Shown piece by piece: positions 18,492 to 27,406 of a DNA stretch of 64,000 bases. The notes beneath the pieces are model-generated. The model was not told where the DNA came from, made no database searches, and worked only from the letters and a program-made list of their open reading frames with translations. The translations under genes were made by a program, and so were the position numbers. Numbering within the stretch: the first letter of the stretch is position 1; every line of letters starts with the position of its first letter. The DNA is from Cyclobacterium roseum (lineage in GTDB: Bacteria > Bacteroidota > Bacteroidia > Cytophagales > Cyclobacteriaceae), in the NCBI RefSeq assembly GCF_010119225.1, contig NZ_WNKF01000021.1:1-64000 (forward strand), given 5' to 3'.

Positions 18492-20081
18492 ATGATTTCG
18501 AAGCATCTCCTTCTATCCGGGCTGTCCTGTGCCCTGATTACCCTGTTGCTAATTGCTTGTAACAACAATACTGAAAACACCGAAAATGAGTCGGGAAATT
18601 TGCCTCGCGTTGCGATAGCGGGATTGGCCATAGAATCGAGTACTTTTTCTCCTGCGGTGACGGAGGAGGAAGCCTTTCTTGCCCGAAGAGGCGCGGAAAT
18701 ATTTGATTATTACCCCTTTATGCATGAAGACTCTCTGAATCGTTCCAGGGCAAATTGGTTTCCCACCTTGCGTGGACATTCCATTCCTGGGGGCATCGTT
18801 TCGCGGGAAGCGTACGAATCCCTTGTAGGAGAGACCCTGGACAGGTTGAAAGAAAACCTACCTTACGATGGCTTGTTTTTTGATATTCACGGTGCCATGA
18901 GCGTGGTAGGTTTGGATGATCCGGAAGGAGATTTTATCAATCGGGTTCGTGAGGTAGTAGGGGAAGAAACCCTTATTTCCACTTCCATGGACCTGCATGG
19001 AAACGTTTCCTGGCGTCTCGCAGCCCATTCAGATTTGATTACCTGTTACCGAATGGCTCCGCACGAAGATGCCTTGGAATCCAAAAAAAGAGCAATGGAC
19101 AATTTGTTAGAACGGCTGGAATCTGGCGCGGGAAAGCCCGCTTACAAGGCCTGGATACCCGTTCCCATTTTGCTTCCTGGCGAAAAAACCAGTACCCGGG
19201 TGGATCCTGGAAAAAGCCTTTATGCGGAGGTGTATCCTGCTGCTGAGCAGGAGGGGGTAACAGATGCTGCTATCTGGGTTGGTTATGCCTGGGCTGATGA
19301 GCCGAGAAACCATGCAGTGGTCATGGTGACAGGAGATGATGAATCCAAAGTGACGGAAACGGCGGAAGAGCTGGCGCAACGTTTTTGGGATAAAAGATTT
19401 GAATTTGACTTTATCGCGCCAACTGCCAGTTTACAGGAAAGTCTGGATATGGCTATTGCCAGTGACAAAAAGCCATTTATGATTAGTGATATGGGAGATA
19501 ACCCCACTGCCGGAGGTGCCGGAGACGTTACCTGGACCCTTAGAGAGATATTGGCCAGGCCGGAGTTCCAATCCCCGGACGGCCCTTCATTAATATATGC
19601 TTCTCTTCCTGGTCCTGAATTGGTAGAAGCAGCCATAGCCGCCGGAGTGGGAGGAGAGGTATCCGCCAAAGCCGGTGCTGCAGTAGACGACCGGTTTTCA
19701 CCGCCCCTAACCTTGACGGGCACCGTTAAGGCCATCGAGCACGGGGATCGAAATGCAGAGACAGAGGTAGTGGTAGCAGTTGGAAGCGTTCAGGTGATTG
19801 TCACCAAAAAACGAAAACCATACCATAGAGAGCGGGATTTTACCAACCTGGGCCTAAACCCACGGGAAACGGATATCGTAGTAGTGAAAATTGGCTACCT
19901 GGTGCCCGAATTGTATGATATGCGGGCCGATTGGATCATGGCCCTAACTCCCGGAGGGGTGGATCAGGATTTGGAGCGGCTGGAATTTAAGCGGATAAAC
20001 CGGCCCATGTTTCCCTTCGATAAAGACATGGAAACCCCGGACCTAAGTGCCCGATTAGTTCCCCTGTCTCATGAATATTGA
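18492..20081 (+). CDS. M81-family (MlrC-like) metallopeptidase, lipoprotein
   Basis: 529 aa. A lipoprotein signal (LLLIAC near residue 22) is followed by the M81/DUF1485 fold: AGLAIESSTFSP, FFDIHGAMSV, TSMDLHGNVS and CYRMAPHEDA supply the expected metal-ligand Asp and His residues, and ISDMGDNPTAGGAGD marks the C-terminal subdomain. MlrC takes part in microcystin degradation, but most homologues have unknown amide or peptide substrates. The lipid anchor implies action outside the cytoplasm. The next gene may be cotranscribed. Confidence 0.88.
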   Translation: MISKHLLLSGLSCALITLLLIACNNNTENTENESGNLPRVAIAGLAIESSTFSPAVTEEEAFLARRGAEIFDYYPFMHEDSLNRSRANWFPTLRGHSIPGGIVSREAYESLVGETLDRLKENLPYDGLFFDIHGAMSVVGLDDPEGDFINRVREVVGEETLISTSMDLHGNVSWRLAAHSDLITCYRMAPHEDALESKKRAMDNLLERLESGAGKPAYKAWIPVPILLPGEKTSTRVDPGKSLYAEVYPAAEQEGVTDAAIWVGYAWADEPRNHAVVMVTGDDESKVTETAEELAQRFWDKRFEFDFIAPTASLQESLDMAIASDKKPFMISDMGDNPTAGGAGDVTWTLREILARPEFQSPDGPSLIYASLPGPELVEAAIAAGVGGEVSAKAGAAVDDRFSPPLTLTGTVKAIEHGDRNAETEVVVAVGSVQVIVTKKRKPYHRERDFTNLGLNPRETDIVVVKIGYLVPELYDMRADWIMALTPGGVDQDLERLEFKRINRPMFPFDKDMETPDLSARLVPLSHEY

Positions 20082-20224
20082 GTTGGAAGGGAACATGGTT
20101 CTGCGTATTTCAACTCATTGAACACTCTGGAAAACGGTATTCCTATCCTTACGTCAGATACGCAGTGTTCAAAAATCATGGCATATGGTTTGATATGCCC
20201 TTTAGTTGTAAAACTCATTTAAAA

Positions 20225-20797
20225 ATGGTTTGGAGAATTGTTTGTATTTTCTTCGTATGGATTCCCATTGCTGCTTTTGGGCAGGAAAAGATAGAGCGCG
20301 AGTATCGTGTGAAAGAGAAGGAAGCACCCAGAGAGGCAAGGGAATGGTTAAACGATGCTTTTGAAGGTCGTAAAAGAGTAAAGTGGTTTAGGGAAGAAAC
20401 CTCGGGAAAAAGTAGTTATGAGGCCAAATTTAATTGGGAGGAAGCAGATTACAGTGTGGAGTTTGACCTTTCGGGAAAAGTGGAAGACATTGAAATACAA
20501 AAAAATTGGGAAGACTTATTGGATAGCCTGAGGGAAAACCTGCAGGCCTATTTTGATGAAAATTACCGTAAATGGAGGATTGAAAAAATTCAGTTGCAAT
20601 TCAGTGGTTCCCCTGATGATCTGGAAGATCTCATCGATGAAGATGAAATGGAGGGAATCCTAAGCAGGTATGAAATAGAATATTATGGAGAGGGAGATGA
20701 TGGTAAGAATTTATGGGAAGGTACTTTTGACAAGGACGGCCATTTAATAGATAAAAGAGTCATAATTATTCCACCGGCAGATAATTTATTTTTTTAA
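20225..20797 (+). CDS. Secreted PepSY-like hypothetical protein
   Basis: 190 aa from the ATG at 20225, which starts a good signal peptide (MVWRIVCIFFVWIPIAAFGQ). The longer frame back to 20078 overlaps the previous gene and lacks a signal. The mature part alternates short beta strands and acidic helices (WREETS-type basic stretch, then SVEFDLSGKVEDIEI and AYFDENYRKWRIEKIQ), which recalls two PepSY/beta-lactamase-inhibitor-like units. It shares one base with the next gene (TAATG), so the two are translationally coupled. Function unknown. Confidence 0.7.
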   Translation: MVWRIVCIFFVWIPIAAFGQEKIEREYRVKEKEAPREAREWLNDAFEGRKRVKWFREETSGKSSYEAKFNWEEADYSVEFDLSGKVEDIEIQKNWEDLLDSLRENLQAYFDENYRKWRIEKIQLQFSGSPDDLEDLIDEDEMEGILSRYEIEYYGEGDDGKNLWEGTFDKDGHLIDKRVIIIPPADNLFF

Positions 20798-21480
20798 TGA
20801 TAAGAATTGTTTGGATCATTTTATTGGCCCTGCCGATGGAGTTGATGGGGCAGGGGAGGATAACAAATTTCGGGCTATTTCCGGAATTTCAACTTGGATT
20901 TAGTGCTGCAGAAAATCTTAAAATTACAGGAAAAATAGAAAGTCAGCTTGGAATGGTGGACAAGGTAGCGCACGAACAGGCAGATTGGAGATACTACCAC
21001 AACCAAACCGATTTTCAGGGATTCATCGGCAAATCCCTAAATCCGTTTGTAGCGATCACGGGTGGTTATCAATATCGCCTGGAGTCCGGAAGCGACAACA
21101 GCCACCGGGCCATTCAACAAATCTCCTTTTTGCAAAGAAAAGGTACTTATCAAATGGCACACCGGTTCCGTACTGATCAGACTTTTGCGCCGGATGATCC
21201 GATAGAATACAGGTTCAGGTATCAGGTCTCCATTGAAATACCCCTAGAGGGCCAAAGTCTTGATCCGGGTGAATTTTATCTGGTCGTTAGCGATGAACCC
21301 ATTTACAGCCTTCAATCGGGAGAGAGTGGCCTGGAAAACAGATTAGTAGCTGCATTAGGTCATCTATCTAAAGGAAAACAAAAATTTCAGGCCGGAATCG
21401 ATTATCGGACCGATCGGTTTTTTGATGCCGCCTTCAGACAACGGACCTGGTTTAAGTTTGGATGGTACCTCAGTTTATAG
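20797..21480 (+). CDS. DUF2490-family outer membrane beta-barrel protein
   Basis: 227 aa with a signal peptide ending near ELMGQG. Alternating aromatic/polar strands (AITGGYQYRLES, QMAHRFRTDQTF, YRFRYQVSIEIPL, FQAGIDYRTDRF) and a C-terminal aromatic WFKFGWYLSL are typical of small barrels of the DUF2490 group. Coupled to the PepSY-like gene by a one-base stop/start overlap, suggesting that the two secreted proteins work together. No activity is known. Confidence 0.78.
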   Translation: MIRIVWIILLALPMELMGQGRITNFGLFPEFQLGFSAAENLKITGKIESQLGMVDKVAHEQADWRYYHNQTDFQGFIGKSLNPFVAITGGYQYRLESGSDNSHRAIQQISFLQRKGTYQMAHRFRTDQTFAPDDPIEYRFRYQVSIEIPLEGQSLDPGEFYLVVSDEPIYSLQSGESGLENRLVAALGHLSKGKQKFQAGIDYRTDRFFDAAFRQRTWFKFGWYLSL

Positions 21481-21525
21481 GCATACTCTACCTGCCAGAA
21501 TTGAAATATATTATTAAATTAGTTT

Positions 21526-21987
21526 TTAATACACATCCAAAATCGTATAGGTCCGGTCATTCATAGAAAAGGAATCCCCTTTCTTTTTTCCTTCCATTTC
21601 TGCATAGATGGGCGCCTTTCGCGATATACCAAAAAGATTCTCGCCATCCACTTCAAAATTTTCAATACTTACACTTGGGAAAAATGTCATTTTATCGGTT
21701 TTGACTATTGCTCCCAGGGTTACTTCCTCGAAAAGGTTGGCGGCAGTTTTCATCTGTTTCAGAAAATCCAATTCCTCAATGACAAAATTTAACTCATCCG
21801 CCATGCGATTGATTACGATGGCACTCTCATCTTCCTGTCCTTGTTGATCGTATTCAAACGGCTGATCCTGTGTCTGTTGCTCCCCATCTCTCAGTTCTTT
21901 GATGCGGTTTCTAAAATCAGCTACCAGTGCTTCCTGAGTAATGATGGCTTGCTCCATCACCTTCTTTTTATAGGCTAATTTTTCCAT
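21526..21987 (-). CDS. GreA/GreB-like protein (possible RNA polymerase secondary-channel factor)
   Basis: 153 aa from the ATG at 21987 (MEKLAYKKKVMEQ). An upstream ATG at 22038 adds 17 residues unlike any Gre protein. Residues about 1-90 form a coiled-coil hairpin with an acidic turn (FEYDQQGQEDE). Residues about 95-153 match the Gre C-terminal domain in layout: LGAIVKTDKMTFF, FGISRKAPIYAEMEGKKKGD, and a final TYTILDVY. Classical GreA has the tip motif D..SEN.EY; here only a general acidic tip is seen, so RNA-cleavage activity is uncertain. Fold inferred by eye. Confidence 0.6.
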   Translation of the reverse strand: MEKLAYKKKVMEQAIITQEALVADFRNRIKELRDGEQQTQDQPFEYDQQGQEDESAIVINRMADELNFVIEELDFLKQMKTAANLFEEVTLGAIVKTDKMTFFPSVSIENFEVDGENLFGISRKAPIYAEMEGKKKGDSFSMNDRTYTILDVY

Positions 21988-22118
21988 GTTTTGGGTTATG
22001 GTTTTAAAATAGTAGGTATTGAATTGAAAAATTTTCAATTGAAGATCTTAAAATACGCACAAAATCCCTGTAGTCCAAATACCCGGTGATGCTGATATTG
22101 TTACCCCGTACCGGTGTC

Positions 22119-22148
22119 TTGGAAGTTTTTACAAAAAGTGTATCTTTA
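22119..22148 (+). promoter_or_regulatory. Promoter candidate for the HPE lipoprotein gene
   Basis: TTG at 22119-22121, a 19 nt spacer, then TATCTTTA at 22141-22148, one base off the Bacteroidota TAnnTTTG box. The start codon is 31 nt downstream. Confidence 0.45.
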
Positions 22149-22179
22149 CCAATGTGTATAACCATTAACCGAATAAACG

Positions 22180-22377
22180 ATGAAATTCTTACAAAGTATT
22201 AAATCCATCGCACTACTAATGTTGCTTATGGGATTCTTCTTTTCTGCCACCGTTACTTCCTGTGGAAACAAGAAAACAGATGATACCGAGCAAGCTGCAG
22301 ACCATCCGGAAGCAGAAGGCGAGCATCCTGAGGGAGACGCTGAACATCCGGAAGGTGGGGATGAGCATCCTGAATAA
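22180..22377 (+). CDS. 65-aa lipoprotein with HPE repeats
   Basis: Signal peptide with a lipobox-like VTSC (Cys28). The mature part is only about 38 residues: a short KKTDD segment and then four HPE units spaced by acidic or glycine residues (DHPEAEG, EHPEGD, EHPEGGD, EHPE). It is very acidic with regularly spaced histidines, which could bind metal or simply be low-complexity. A perfect terminator follows about 75 bp later, so it is a single-gene transcript. I recognise no named family. Confidence 0.75.
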   Translation: MKFLQSIKSIALLMLLMGFFFSATVTSCGNKKTDDTEQAADHPEAEGEHPEGDAEHPEGGDEHPE

Positions 22378-22453
22378 TCGGCAGTAAGAAATGCTTCCCC
22401 TTTTAATCAAGGGCTAAAACGAAGTGTTGAAGTACAAGACGATTCGATGAAAT

Positions 22454-22490
22454 AAAGCGATCAGAATACCTTCTGATCGCTTTATTTTTT
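22454..22490 (+). terminator. Strong bidirectional terminator
   Basis: Perfect 13 bp stem AAAGCGATCAGAA / TTCTGATCGCTTT with a TACC loop, followed by ATTTTTT. It separates the HPE gene from the convergent transglutaminase gene. Confidence 0.9.
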
Positions 22491-22544
22491 AAATAGATCG
22501 GTTGTGTTTTAACACTTCGTTTTTTATTTCAACCCCATAAGGGA

Positions 22545-23945
22545 TTAAAGGATCCTTGTAAATGAAAAGGAAGATTGGGCTACCGCTGGCTGACCGCCAA
22601 TTTCAAGAAGCGGATAGGCTAGAAAATTTATGGGCCCTGAGGAAGGTCCCGGATTCAGCTCCAAATCCCTGCCTCTGCTAAATTCAATACGGTTGGCGGG
22701 ATGCCTTCCAAAATAGTAGGTGGCAAGGGCGGTATACTTGTTCCCTTCGCTAATATCCAGTGGCCACCATTTTCCCTCTGCATGAAATTCAGCCCAGCAA
22801 TGGTACCCGTCTATTCCGCCTTCGTTGCGGTCGGAGGGAATGGCTGCACCGATTGAAAAGCGGGCAGGAATGCCTACCGAGCGCGCCAGTGAAATAAACA
22901 GAGAATGAAATTCGGTGCAATTGCCGGTCTTGGTATCGCAGGCGTAAACCGCATCACCCTTGCCATATTCCCCTGATTTGGCATAGCGCATATTGTCTAT
23001 AATATAGTCGTAGATAGCTCTTGCCTTCATCAACTGGCTGTCGTTTCTTTTCTCCCCAATGGCCTCCAAAGCGATTTCACGAAACCTTCTGTCTACTGGC
23101 ATGAGCCTGTTGGAAGCAAGGTAGCGGTCGTCTACATTCCCTCCATCTTCATAAGGCCCCTTTTCTTTTCGGGTTACCTTGTACGTCAACTCGATTTCGT
23201 CACCGCTATGGTCGGGAGCCAGTTCCATATAGAGAATGGTGTTGGAATTTTTTTCATCCTTGATCATACGATGGGTGCCGGGGACTTCCATGGATTCGAG
23301 TTCTACCGTTTGAAAGGGATCGCTGACAGCTATTGGGATCCACATTTTTGCAGGGACCTCCAGGCTGGGGACGGTGGCTTTGTAATGAAACCGAAACTGG
23401 TCCTGACCTTCGATCACGCCCATGAGTTCATTCGTAGCTTCTTCCATGGGTAAACGAAACCAGGTTTTATCCTCCCGTTGTTTCCAGCTGTAAAAAGGCT
23501 TTCCGTTTAATTTATGCACGGTGGTTTGGGTCACATCCATGGCCCCGGGTTTGCCTTCCAGAAAAAAATCAACGTCGTAGACATCTCCATTGATATCTGC
23601 CAGGTCCACGCAGGCAAAATGGCTGTTGGGACCCAGATTAGACAGGTATTCCGTGTGTACCCGGACCAAGCGCAATCGCAGCAGTTTATCGTCGTCCTTT
23701 ACCAAAAAATACCCCTCGTTTTGTTCGGTTTTGGCATCAATATAGGCTTTGATCCCTGCCTCAATATCATCAATGGCTACTTTGGGTTGTGCAGGAGTTT
23801 CAGCAGATGGAATGGAGGTGTCCTCCTGCTTTTGAGCCGATTGGCAGGAAACCCAAAAGGCAAGTCCCAAAATAATTATTAGCAAGCGGGAAAGGGAATG
23901 GAAGGATAGGATAGCAGTGCGAAGGATCAGTTGGTTGCGATTCAT
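22545..23945 (-). CDS. Transglutaminase-like domain lipoprotein
   Basis: 466 aa with a lipoprotein signal (LAFWVSC). The N-terminal half (about 60-290) is beta-rich. The C-terminal half carries the transglutaminase/cysteine protease core: Cys in KTGNCTEFHSLFISLARSVG, His in DGYHCWAEFH and Asp in WWPLDISEG, a complete Cys-His-Asp triad. Bacterial relatives are mostly peptidases or amidases rather than cross-linking enzymes. Single gene with a good promoter just upstream. Substrate unknown. Confidence 0.87.
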   Translation of the reverse strand: MNRNQLILRTAILSFHSLSRLLIIILGLAFWVSCQSAQKQEDTSIPSAETPAQPKVAIDDIEAGIKAYIDAKTEQNEGYFLVKDDDKLLRLRLVRVHTEYLSNLGPNSHFACVDLADINGDVYDVDFFLEGKPGAMDVTQTTVHKLNGKPFYSWKQREDKTWFRLPMEEATNELMGVIEGQDQFRFHYKATVPSLEVPAKMWIPIAVSDPFQTVELESMEVPGTHRMIKDEKNSNTILYMELAPDHSGDEIELTYKVTRKEKGPYEDGGNVDDRYLASNRLMPVDRRFREIALEAIGEKRNDSQLMKARAIYDYIIDNMRYAKSGEYGKGDAVYACDTKTGNCTEFHSLFISLARSVGIPARFSIGAAIPSDRNEGGIDGYHCWAEFHAEGKWWPLDISEGNKYTALATYYFGRHPANRIEFSRGRDLELNPGPSSGPINFLAYPLLEIGGQPAVAQSSFSFTRIL

Positions 23946-23978
23946 GGTTTAAGTTACGTTGGTTGATTTTATACATTT

Positions 23979-24008
23979 CAAAGATACTGTTTATCCCATA
24001 AGTATCAA
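23979..24008 (-). promoter_or_regulatory. Promoter of the transglutaminase-like gene
   Basis: On the minus strand TTG (24008-24006), a 19 nt spacer and TATCTTTG (23986-23979) match the Bacteroidota -33/-7 consensus exactly. The start codon is 33 nt downstream. Confidence 0.6.
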
Positions 24009-24210
24009 GGGCCAGACGTGCAAAACCCTCGTAGCGAATCGCTCACCAGGACGATTGCCGTTATTCGGTAGCGGTGTTCTTTTCCGGCAGGATTTACTTT
24101 CTGGGTGATTTTAATTTTATAAAAACCTTATTTGACTATATTGCACCTTTAATTTTCTGTACAGTGCCAAGTGAATTGACAAAAGACCAAACCCATTAAT
24201 CCATTTGTTC

Positions 24211-25854
24211 ATGAATTTCACCGCCTTAGACCTCATTATCTTTATAGGTTACTGTTTATTAATTCTCCTGATGGGATACCTGGTATCCCGGGAGAAAAAG
24301 GGACACATTAAAAATTCAAACGATTATTTTCTAGCCAGTAAAGCATTGCCCTGGTGGGCGGTGGGCGCTTCCCTGATCGCTTCCAATATCTCTGCAGAGC
24401 AGTTTATTGGCATGTCAGGATCTGGATTTGCGCTTGGGCTCGCAATATCTACCTACGAGTGGATGGCAGCTGCCACGCTGATAATCGTCGCCATTTTCTT
24501 TTTACCGATTTACCTCAAAGAAGGCATCAGCACCATGCCGCAGTTTCTGCTGCGCCGATATGATTCCCGGGTAAGAACGGTCATGGCCGTCTTTTGGCTT
24601 TTGGTGTATGTTTTTGTAAACCTGACCTCCGTGCTTTACCTGGGAGCTCTAAGCCTGGAAACCATCCTGGGTGTCCCGCTGGTATACGGAATTGCCGGCC
24701 TTGCCGTATTTGCCATGCTATATTCCATCTATGGGGGATTAAAGGCAGTGGCCTGGACAGATGTGGTTCAGGTTTTCTTTTTGATCTTGGGTGGTCTGGC
24801 AACTACCTACCTGGCCTTGTCCATTGTGGGATCAGGCGATGTACTGGCAGGTTTTGCATCCCTGCTTCAGGAGGCCCCCTCCCACTTTCAAATGATCATT
24901 AATGAAGGTGAAATGATGATTCCGGATGGTTCTGGAGGAGAAAGAGATGCGTATATGGACCTTCCCGGTATCAGTGTTCTCATTGGGGGTATGTGGGTTA
25001 TTAATCTAAATTACTGGGGGTTTAACCAATACATTACCCAGCGGGCACTCGCAGCCAAATCGCTTAATGAAGCGCAAAAAGGAATGGTTTTCGCCGGATT
25101 CTTGAAATTATTGATGCCACTGATTGTGGTAATCCCGGGTATTGCTGCCTTTGTTATCGTCAATCAGGGCTTAGATGCTACTTTCATAGAATCCATGACC
25201 GATCCGGATTCGGGTATTATAAAATCGGACCGGGCGTATCCTACCTTGCTACAACTCTTGCCTTCAGGGTTGAAGGGACTTGCTTTTGCAGCGTTGACGG
25301 CTGCCATCGTGTCATCGCTCGCTTCCATGGCCAATAGTACTTCAACGATATTTACCCTGGATATCTATAAGACCTTTTTAGATGAAAAAGCCTCGGAAAA
25401 TAAGCAAGTGCGGGTAGGAAGAATTACCGCAATTGTTGCTTTTATTGTTGCAGCCATCGTCGCACCGGCATTGAGCGAATTGGACCAGGCGTTTCAGTAC
25501 ATTCAGGAATACACGGGATTTGTTTCTCCCGGCGTATTTGCCATCTTCATTTTTGGTTTTTTCTGGAAAAAAACTACTTCCAATGCCGCACTTACGGCTG
25601 CAGCATTGACAATTCCGCTATCGACAGCCTTCAAATTCCTGACTCCGAGCCTTCCCTTTATCGACCGGATGGGGGTGGTTTTCCTTATCATTTCCGCTTT
25701 GATTATCGGAATCAGTTTGTTTGAAGGCAAAGGCAAAGACCATCCGAAGGGAATTGAAATCACAAAAGATCTTTTTGTTACCAGTACAAAATTTAAGATC
25801 GGTGCCATTTTAATTTCGGGAATCATTGCTGCCCTCTACATAGTATTCTGGTAA
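24211..25854 (+). CDS. Sodium/sugar symporter, SSS family
   Basis: 547 aa from the ATG at 24211; a TTG two codons earlier is unlikely. About 14 membrane helices. The family signature lies around WWAVGASLIASNISAEQFIGMSGSGFALG and TAAIVSSLASMANSTSTIFTLDIY. It is close to vSGLT-type glucose/galactose carriers. The tight operon with xylB (22 bp) and xylA points to xylose or a related pentose as the natural substrate, taken up with Na+ across the inner membrane. Specificity is an inference from context. Confidence 0.92.
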   Translation: MNFTALDLIIFIGYCLLILLMGYLVSREKKGHIKNSNDYFLASKALPWWAVGASLIASNISAEQFIGMSGSGFALGLAISTYEWMAAATLIIVAIFFLPIYLKEGISTMPQFLLRRYDSRVRTVMAVFWLLVYVFVNLTSVLYLGALSLETILGVPLVYGIAGLAVFAMLYSIYGGLKAVAWTDVVQVFFLILGGLATTYLALSIVGSGDVLAGFASLLQEAPSHFQMIINEGEMMIPDGSGGERDAYMDLPGISVLIGGMWVINLNYWGFNQYITQRALAAKSLNEAQKGMVFAGFLKLLMPLIVVIPGIAAFVIVNQGLDATFIESMTDPDSGIIKSDRAYPTLLQLLPSGLKGLAFAALTAAIVSSLASMANSTSTIFTLDIYKTFLDEKASENKQVRVGRITAIVAFIVAAIVAPALSELDQAFQYIQEYTGFVSPGVFAIFIFGFFWKKTTSNAALTAAALTIPLSTAFKFLTPSLPFIDRMGVVFLIISALIIGISLFEGKGKDHPKGIEITKDLFVTSTKFKIGAILISGIIAALYIVFW

Positions 25855-25876
25855 TTCAAAAAAAGTATACACTTTC

Positions 25877-27367
25877 ATGAGACGACTACTGATTGGATAT
25901 GACGTGGGAAGTTCTTCGGTTAAAACTACCCTGCTGGATGCGGATTCTGGCAAAGTGGTGGCTTCAGAAGGATTACCCAAAGAAGAAATGAACATCGATG
26001 CACCTCAGCCGGACATGGCCGAACAGGATCCGGAGCTTTGGTGGAAATACATTCGGGCTACGACCCAGGAAGTACTCCGAAAAGCCGATGTAAAAACAGG
26101 CGAAATGAAAGGAATCGGTATTTCCTACCAGATGCACGGTCTGGTGTTGGTGGATAAAAACTTTTCAGTGATCCGTCCCGCCATTATCTGGTGCGACAGT
26201 AGGGCCGTAGCGATTGGAAGAAAGGCTTTTCAGGAAATGGGAGAGGATTACTGCTTGAAGCACCTGTTGAATTCCCCAGGAAATTTCACCGCGTCCAAGC
26301 TCAAGTGGGTGAAAGAGAACGAACCGGCAGCGTATTCCAACATCCACAAAATAATGCTTCCGGGAGACTTCATTGCCATGAAGCTCACCAATGAAATCCT
26401 AACCTCCGAAACCGGATTATCGGAGGGCGTGTTCTGGGATTTCATAGAAAACGATGTTTCAGGCCAGCTGTTGAGCCACTACGGAATTGATAAATCGCTT
26501 TTGCCAGAGGCCGTTCCTTCCTTTGGAATCCAAGGGAAGGTGTCGGAATCCGCTGCCCGTGAATTAGGGCTGGAGCCGGGCATTCCGGTCACCTACCGGG
26601 CCGGCGATCAGCCGAATAATGCCTTTTCGTTAAATGTGCTGGAAGAAGGTGAATTGGCGACGACAGCAGGAACCTCGGGAACCGTGTATGGGGTCAGCTC
26701 TCGTCCGGTATTTGATCCCCATTCCAGGGTAAACACCTTTGTTCATGTGAATCACCGGTCTGATGATCCCCGGTACGGAGTGTTACTATGTGTCAACGGA
26801 ACCGGTATTTTGAATAGTTGGCTTAAAAAGCTCTTGGGAGGAAGCCAATACAGCTACGAGCAAATGAACCAACTTGCAGCAGAGGTCCCCATTGGTTCGG
26901 AAGGCTTGAGTTTCATTCCTTTTGGTAACGGGGCAGAACGAATCATGCAGAACCAACAGGTGGGGGCGCATCTGTCCCGGCTAAATTTACTGAAGCATGA
27001 CCACAGACATGTGCTGCGTGCCGGGCAAGAAGGAATCGTATCCGCCCTTACCTATGGGTTTCAAATCATGAAAGACATGGGGCTCAACCTAAAAACGGTG
27101 AAAGCAGGGAAAGCCAACATGTTTTTGAGCCCCCTTTTTAGGGAAGCTTTTGTGAATATGAATGAGGTTTCCTTGGAATTGTACGATACCGATGGAGCCC
27201 AGGGGGCCGCAAGGGGAGCAGGTATTGGAGCCGGAATTTACGCCGGTCCGAGAGAAGCTTTTGAGGGACTGGAGCGAATTCAGGTATTGGATCCGGAGAT
27301 GGAAAAAATCAAGGCTTACCAGGATGTCTACCAGCAATGGGAAAGCAACCTCAATCAAGTGAAATAA
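25877..27367 (+). CDS. xylB: Xylulokinase
   Basis: 496 aa, FGGY carbohydrate kinase that phosphorylates D-xylulose to xylulose 5-phosphate. The N-terminal phosphate motif is GYDVGSSSVKTTLLD. YQMHGLVLVD and WCDSRA are substrate-side signatures of xylulokinases, and AGDQPNNAFSLN and TTAGTSGTVYGV mark the second lobe. It lies between the symporter and xylA in one operon, which confirms the assignment. Confidence 0.95.
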   Translation: MRRLLIGYDVGSSSVKTTLLDADSGKVVASEGLPKEEMNIDAPQPDMAEQDPELWWKYIRATTQEVLRKADVKTGEMKGIGISYQMHGLVLVDKNFSVIRPAIIWCDSRAVAIGRKAFQEMGEDYCLKHLLNSPGNFTASKLKWVKENEPAAYSNIHKIMLPGDFIAMKLTNEILTSETGLSEGVFWDFIENDVSGQLLSHYGIDKSLLPEAVPSFGIQGKVSESAARELGLEPGIPVTYRAGDQPNNAFSLNVLEEGELATTAGTSGTVYGVSSRPVFDPHSRVNTFVHVNHRSDDPRYGVLLCVNGTGILNSWLKKLLGGSQYSYEQMNQLAAEVPIGSEGLSFIPFGNGAERIMQNQQVGAHLSRLNLLKHDHRHVLRAGQEGIVSALTYGFQIMKDMGLNLKTVKAGKANMFLSPLFREAFVNMNEVSLELYDTDGAQGAARGAGIGAGIYAGPREAFEGLERIQVLDPEMEKIKAYQDVYQQWESNLNQVK

Positions 27368-27372
27368 ATTAA

Positions 27373-27404
27373 TTACAATTGTAAATACCTTAACTAATCG
27401 ATTA
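27373..27404. promoter_or_regulatory. Two palindromes just upstream of xylA
   Basis: TTACAATTGTAA (27373-27384) and TAATCGATTA (27395-27404) are perfect palindromes in the 39 bp xylB-xylA gap. The second ends two bases before the xylA ATG and shares the AATCGATT core with the palindrome upstream of the LacI gene at 31350-31361. Possible operator sites for a LacI-type regulator. Confidence 0.35.
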
Positions 27405-27406
27405 CC

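Noticed and set aside
20078-20224. N-terminal extension of the PepSY-like gene
   Set aside because: Would overlap the M81 gene stop and hide the good signal peptide that starts at 20225.
24033-24043. AGCGAATCGCT inverted repeat upstream of the symporter
   Set aside because: Only five-base arms in a 265 bp gap; could be chance.
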